From positions 1 through 64,000 of the forward strand of contig CAVURO010000002.1 of the NCBI GenBank assembly GCA_963743945.1: a DNA stretch of 64,000 nt, written 5' to 3'. Positions 59,914 through 64,000 of the stretch are shown here, piece by piece. The notes below the pieces were generated by a model. It did no database searches. It saw nothing but the letters and a program-made list of their open reading frames with translations, and was not told the origin of the DNA. The stretch comes from JACOTK01 sp963743945 (lineage in GTDB: Bacteria > Actinomycetota > Acidimicrobiia > Acidimicrobiales > CADCSY01). The position numbers and the translations under genes are program-made. Numbering within the stretch: the first letter of the stretch is position 1; each line of letters opens with the position of its first letter.

Positions 59914-61164
59914 ATGAGGGTCTGCGTTGTCGGCAGCGGTGGACGTGAGCACGCGTTGGCGGCGGTGCTGGCCCGAACCGCCGACTCGGTGGTGGTCAGT
60001 CCGGGGAACCCCGGTATTCCGGGCTCGGTGGCGACCCCGGCCGAGGAGATCGACGCAGACCTGTATGTGATCGGCCCCGAGGCGCCGCTCGTCGCCGGTC
60101 TGGCCGATCGTCTGCGGGCGAAGGGCAAGTTGGTCTTCGGACCCGGCGCCGACGGCGCGCAGCTCGAAGGTTCCAAGGCATGGATGAAGGGGCTTCTGGT
60201 CGAGGCAGGCGTCCCCACCGCTCGATACGGCACCTTCACCAGCGTGGGGCCCGCACTGGCGTTTCTCCGTGGACTGGATGGCCTCTACGTGATCAAGACC
60301 GACGGGCTTGCCGCCGGGAAGGGTGTCCTCGTCACCTCCGACGCCGAGGAGGCAGCGGACGACGTGGCCGAGAAGTTGTCGGGAAACGCCTTCGGCGAAG
60401 CCGGCCGCAGGATCGTCATCGAAGAGGGCCTCAGTGGTCCCGAGCTCTCGGTCCTCGCCGTGTGCGACGGCACCCGGGCCGTCGCCCTTACGCCCGCCCA
60501 GGATCACAAGCGTCTCGGCGACGGCGACACCGGCCCCAACACGGGGGGGATGGGCGCCTATGCCCCGGTTCCGTTTGCGCCGTCGCGTCTGGTCGACGAG
60601 GTCCTCGATCGGGCGGTGCTGCCGACGTTGCACGCGCTGTCCCGTGCGGGCATCGACTACCGAGGGGTGCTGTACGCCGGTTTGATGCTGACCCCGCAGG
60701 GTCTCAAGGTGCTCGAGTACAACGTGCGTTTCGGCGACCCGGAAGCCCAGGTCGTGCTGCCTTTGCTGTCGAGCGATCTTGTCACCCTTCTGGCCGAGGC
60801 GGCGGCAGGCCGGGTCGTGGAGCAACCCACGTTCGCCGAGGAGGCCGCGGTAACCGTCGTGTGCGCCGCATCGGGTTACCCCGTTGCCCCACGGGTCGGC
60901 GACCCCATCGTCGGCATCGATGCGGCCAACGATCTCGTGGGTGTCAAGGTGTTCTGTGCAGGAGTGGGCGCGGATGCGGAAGGTCGGCTCGTGACCGCGG
61001 GGGGTCGGGTGCTCGGTGTCACGGCGGTGGCTGCGACCCTCGATGAAGCCCGCGTGAGTGCCTACCGAGGTGTGGCGCGCGTGGCGTTCGACGGTATGAC
61101 GTATCGCCATGACATCGCGCTCGGTGGGTTGACGCCGACCCCCGACGAGGAGAGAGAGCCATGA
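59914..61164 (+). CDS. purD: Phosphoribosylamine-glycine ligase (GARS)
   Basis: 416 residues from ATG 59914, second step of purine synthesis. The ATP-grasp features are VCVVGSGGREHALA, IKTDGLAAGKGVLV, DHKRLGDGDTGPNTGGMGAY and LEYNVRFGDPEAQVVLP. It follows purA by 16 bp and overlaps purB by ATGA. Confidence 0.96.
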   Translation: MRVCVVGSGGREHALAAVLARTADSVVVSPGNPGIPGSVATPAEEIDADLYVIGPEAPLVAGLADRLRAKGKLVFGPGADGAQLEGSKAWMKGLLVEAGVPTARYGTFTSVGPALAFLRGLDGLYVIKTDGLAAGKGVLVTSDAEEAADDVAEKLSGNAFGEAGRRIVIEEGLSGPELSVLAVCDGTRAVALTPAQDHKRLGDGDTGPNTGGMGAYAPVPFAPSRLVDEVLDRAVLPTLHALSRAGIDYRGVLYAGLMLTPQGLKVLEYNVRFGDPEAQVVLPLLSSDLVTLLAEAAAGRVVEQPTFAEEAAVTVVCAASGYPVAPRVGDPIVGIDAANDLVGVKVFCAGVGADAEGRLVTAGGRVLGVTAVAATLDEARVSAYRGVARVAFDGMTYRHDIALGGLTPTPDEEREP

Positions 61165-62465
61165 TCCCCCGATATTCCCTGCCGGCGATGGCGGTGTTGT
61201 TCACGGATCAAGCCCGTCTCGGTCGTTGGCTCGAGGTCGAGGTGTTGGCAACCGAGGCATGGGCCCGGCTCGGCGTGGTTCCCGAGGAGGACGCCCGAGC
61301 GGTGCGTGGACGAGCACCGGTTGTCGATGCGGACTTCGTCGCACGGGTCGACGAGCGTGAACGGGTGACCGACCACGACGTGGCGGCCTTTGTCGATGTC
61401 GTCCAGGATGCCGTGGGGCCACCGGCCGGCAAGTGGGTCCACTACGGCCTCACCTCGAGCGATGTGGTCGATACCGCGCTGTCGATGGGGCTGGCCGCAG
61501 CAGGAGACCTGCTGATCGAGGCATCCTCGGCCTTGGTGGCGGTGCTCAAGGCCCGAGCGATCGAGTTCCGCTCCACACCCATGGTGGGTCGCACGCATGG
61601 CATTCACGCCGAGCCCACGACCTTTGGCGCCAAGTTGGCCCTGTGGTGTCTCCAGGCCGACCGCGACCGCGACCGCCTTCGTCGGGCGCGGGCAGCGGTG
61701 GCGGTGGGGAAGCTGTCGGGAGCGGTTGGCACCTACTCCAACATCGACCCGACCATCGAGACCGATGTCTGTCGGGCGCTCCATCTGACGCCCGTGCCCG
61801 CCACCCAGGTCATCGCTCGCGACCGCCACGCGGAGTATCTCTACGCCTGTGCGAGCGTGGGCGCCACGGTCGAGTTGATCGCAACGGAGATCCGTCATCT
61901 GCAGCGCACCGAGGTGGGCGAGGCAGAAGAGGGGTTCAAGCCCGGACAGAAGGGCTCCTCGGCGATGCCGCACAAGCGCAACCCGATCAAGTCCGAACAA
62001 CTGTCGGGCCTTGCTCGGGTTCTGCGTGGCAACCTGCATGCGGGTCTGGAGGATGTGGCGCTGTGGCACGAGCGCGACATCTCGCACAGCTCGGTTGAGC
62101 GAATCATCCTGCCCGATTCCTCCCTGCTGGCGTACTACGTGCTGGTCCGTGGCTGCGAGCTCATCGAGCGATTGGTCGTCAAACAGGACCGCATGATCGA
62201 GAACCTCGAGCGTTCACACGGACTGGTCTTCAGCCAGCCCGTTCTGTTGGCACTGGTTGCCGGGGGCCTGACGCGGGACGATGCGTACCGCATCGTGCAG
62301 GACAACGCCATGCGGGCCTGGGCCGGGCGGGTGTCCTTTCGAGCCCTTCTCGAGGCCGATGAGCGAGTCACGGTGGCATCCCACCTGCTCGATGGAGCCT
62401 TCGACCTCGACCGCTCGCTGCGCCATGCCGGTCGAGTCTTCGATGCGCTCGAATCGGTGGATTGA
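61161..62465 (+). CDS. purB: Adenylosuccinate lyase
   Basis: 434 residues. It acts twice in purine synthesis (SAICAR and adenylosuccinate cleavage). The superfamily signature SSAMPHKRNPIKSE carries the catalytic loop. HYGLTSSDVVDTALSM and GRTHGIHAEPTTFG supply the acid/base residues. ATG 61161 overlaps purD. Length is normal. Confidence 0.97.
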   Translation: MIPRYSLPAMAVLFTDQARLGRWLEVEVLATEAWARLGVVPEEDARAVRGRAPVVDADFVARVDERERVTDHDVAAFVDVVQDAVGPPAGKWVHYGLTSSDVVDTALSMGLAAAGDLLIEASSALVAVLKARAIEFRSTPMVGRTHGIHAEPTTFGAKLALWCLQADRDRDRLRRARAAVAVGKLSGAVGTYSNIDPTIETDVCRALHLTPVPATQVIARDRHAEYLYACASVGATVELIATEIRHLQRTEVGEAEEGFKPGQKGSSAMPHKRNPIKSEQLSGLARVLRGNLHAGLEDVALWHERDISHSSVERIILPDSSLLAYYVLVRGCELIERLVVKQDRMIENLERSHGLVFSQPVLLALVAGGLTRDDAYRIVQDNAMRAWAGRVSFRALLEADERVTVASHLLDGAFDLDRSLRHAGRVFDALESVD

Positions 62466-62468
62466 AAG

Positions 62469-63386
62469 GTGGACGTTTCGGATCGGATCGGGCTTCCCCA
62501 TCGTTATTCGGGCAAGGTCCGTGACATCTACGAGGTGGGCGACGGTCTGTTGCTGCTGGTGACCTCCGACCGAATCAGCGCCTTCGACGTGGTGATGGCC
62601 GAACCCGTTCCCGACAAGGGCCGGGTGCTGACCGCCATGACCGCCTTCTGGTCGACCCACCTGGCCTCGGTTGCCCCGAGCCATCTGGTCTCCACCGATC
62701 TGGCCGATCTTCCCGCCTCCTGTCGCCTTCCCGGGCTGGTCGGACGAGCCATGCTGTGTCGTGAGGTGGCGATGCTGCCCATCGAATGCATCGTGCGTGG
62801 CTACCTGTCCGGCTCGGCCTGGAAGGAATACCGGGATCACGGCACCGTACACGGGATGGCGATGCAGGCGGGAATGGTTCAATCCGCCCGTCTCGACGAG
62901 CCGTTGTTCACGCCGTCGACCAAGGCGGACTCGGGTCATGACGTCAACATCTCCCTCGCCGATGCCGCCAACCTGGTGGGGAGGGACCTCGCGGCTCGAG
63001 CAGCGGAGATCTCCCTGGAGCTCTATCGGCAGGGCTCCGCGTGGGCTGCCGAGCGAGGCATCATCGTTGCCGACACGAAGTTCGAGCTCGGTCTGCTCGA
63101 TGGCGAGCTGGTGGTCGCCGATGAGCTGCTGACCCCCGATTCATCACGGTTCTGGCCGGCTGACGCATGGGAGCCGGGGACGGTTCCGCCATCATTCGAC
63201 AAGCAGCCGTTGCGTGATTATCTCGATGCGCTCGACTGGGACAAGTCCCCGCCACCTCCGCCGCTGCCTGCCGAGGTGGTCGTGGCAAGTCGTTCGCGCT
63301 ACGTCGAGGCCTATGAGCGGATCACCGGTTTGTCCTTTGCCGACTGGCCCGGGGTTCAGGGCATGGCCTCCAATGTGGAATCCTGA
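62469..63386 (+). CDS. purC: SAICAR synthase
   Basis: 305 residues from GTG 62469, three bases after purB. It couples CAIR and aspartate using ATP. The motifs RYSGKVRDIYEVGDGLLLLV, SDRISAFDVVM, LPIECIVRGYLSGSAWKEY and PSTKADSGHDVNIS match the longer (about 300-residue) PurC class, as in actinobacteria and yeast. The ribosome site is weak (GAAAGG very close), so translation may rely on coupling. Confidence 0.96.
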   Translation: MDVSDRIGLPHRYSGKVRDIYEVGDGLLLLVTSDRISAFDVVMAEPVPDKGRVLTAMTAFWSTHLASVAPSHLVSTDLADLPASCRLPGLVGRAMLCREVAMLPIECIVRGYLSGSAWKEYRDHGTVHGMAMQAGMVQSARLDEPLFTPSTKADSGHDVNISLADAANLVGRDLAARAAEISLELYRQGSAWAAERGIIVADTKFELGLLDGELVVADELLTPDSSRFWPADAWEPGTVPPSFDKQPLRDYLDALDWDKSPPPPPLPAEVVVASRSRYVEAYERITGLSFADWPGVQGMASNVES

Positions 63387-63390
63387 AGAG

Positions 63391-63666
63391 GTGACGTCCT
63401 ACAACGTGTTGGTCGAGGTCCATCTGCGTCCTGGCATTGCCGATCCCCAGGGAGCCACGATTGAGCGTTCGCTCGCGACGTTGGGATTCCCCGGGGTGAG
63501 CAATGTACGTATGGGCAAGGCCATCGTCTTCACCCTGGAGGCCGAGAGTGAAACGGCCGCGACGGCCGAGGTTGACGAGCTGTGCCGGCGCTTTCTGATC
63601 AATCCCGTGATCGAGGATGCGGTCATCTCGGTGACCGAGGCGGCCCGGGCGGCATCCGGCCGGTGA
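63391..63666 (+). CDS. purS: FGAM synthase subunit PurS
   Basis: 91 residues from GTG 63391, four bases after purC. It bridges PurL and PurQ and channels ammonia. The start YNVLVEVHLRPGIADPQGAT and GVSNVRMGKAIVFTLE are diagnostic. It overlaps purQ by GTGA. Confidence 0.93.
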   Translation: MTSYNVLVEVHLRPGIADPQGATIERSLATLGFPGVSNVRMGKAIVFTLEAESETAATAEVDELCRRFLINPVIEDAVISVTEAARAASGR

Positions 63667-64000
63667 GCACACGAATCGGAGTCGTGCTCTTTCCGGGGTC
63701 GAATTGTGAGCTCGACGTGCAGGAGGTGGCCCGTGAAGCCGGTCAGGAGACGACCGTTCTTTGGCACGGTGACTGCACCGTGGCCGGGGTTGATGCCGTT
63801 GTCATTCCGGGTGGATTTGCCCATGGCGACTATCTCAGACCTGGGGCGATCGCCCGATTTTCCCCGGTCATGAAGGCTATCGAGGAATTTGCGGCAGCGG
63901 GTGGGCCTGTGGTGGGCATTTGCAACGGCTTTCAGGTCTTGACCGAAGCGGGTTTGCTCCCAGGCGCACTACAAAAGAACCGTGGATTGCGCTTCCTCTG
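63663..64000 (+). CDS. purQ: FGAM synthase glutaminase subunit PurQ, cut by window edge
   Basis: About 112 codons are visible from GTG 63663. It hydrolyses glutamine for FGAM synthase. IGVVLFPGSNCELDVQEVAR, VIPGGFAHGDYLRPGAIARF and the nucleophile loop GPVVGICNGFQVLTEAGL, with its Cys, are present. The catalytic His/Glu lie beyond base 64000. purL is expected next. Confidence 0.95.
   Translation, partial: MSTRIGVVLFPGSNCELDVQEVAREAGQETTVLWHGDCTVAGVDAVVIPGGFAHGDYLRPGAIARFSPVMKAIEEFAAAGGPVVGICNGFQVLTEAGLLPGALQKNRGLRFL

Overview
This is a high-GC actinobacterial chromosome segment. HspR with a HAIR operator, a WhiB protein, PurS/PurQ as separate subunits, a paired Get3-like ATPase locus and frequent GTG/TTG starts all point to Actinobacteria. 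Many promoters place a TAnnnT -10 box 6-9 nt before the start codon, which suggests leaderless mRNAs. The overall gene content resembles Acidimicrobiia-like environmental actinobacteria; that placement is an inference, because no rRNA is present.

Layout. 1-10.6 kb is ordinary chromosome: a truncated PhoD phosphatase, an acyl-CoA synthetase, two universal stress proteins, MauE-like and LarC/LarB genes in one leftward run, pheA, two serine tRNAs, a 3D-domain protein and an ABC1 kinase. 10.7-20.9 kb is an accessory region that begins at tRNA-Arg(ACG). Two further copies of the tRNA 3' end lie at about 12.8 and 17.05 kb. Between and beyond them are toxin-antitoxin-like modules (a leaderless toxin/HTH pair, MNT/HEPN, mobile mystery proteins A/B), an AAA ATPase wreck, gene fragments, an ArsR/SRPBCC/DoxX/dihydrofolate-reductase-like group and the stump of a kdp operon. 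No integrase is seen, and the frameshifts in the window are concentrated here.

21-24.6 kb is an IclR-regulated SsuABC-type ABC transporter. 24.7-33.3 kb holds a GerMN lipoprotein/histidine kinase pair, superoxide dismutase, a BrkB-like membrane protein, an ArsR/SulP pair and a TetR/MFS efflux pair. 33.5-40 kb carries lipid/steroid-type catabolic genes (thiolase plus DUF35, a Baeyer-Villiger monooxygenase), an ABC-F ATPase and a YceI protein.

40-50.5 kb is a cell-envelope and redox cluster (response regulator, two Get3-like ATPases, NfeD, WhiB, class A PBP, degenerate trypsin-like protein, NUDIX, beta-lactamase-fold hydrolase, RsbRD/PAS protein). Its order echoes the Rv3671c-Rv3682 region of mycobacteria. 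50.6-57.2 kb is the HspR regulon dnaK-grpE-dnaJ-hspR-clpB behind a perfect HAIR operator. A sortase-type surface protein with a Crp-like site follows. The window ends in the purine cluster purA-purD-purB-purC-purS-purQ, with purQ cut by the window edge.
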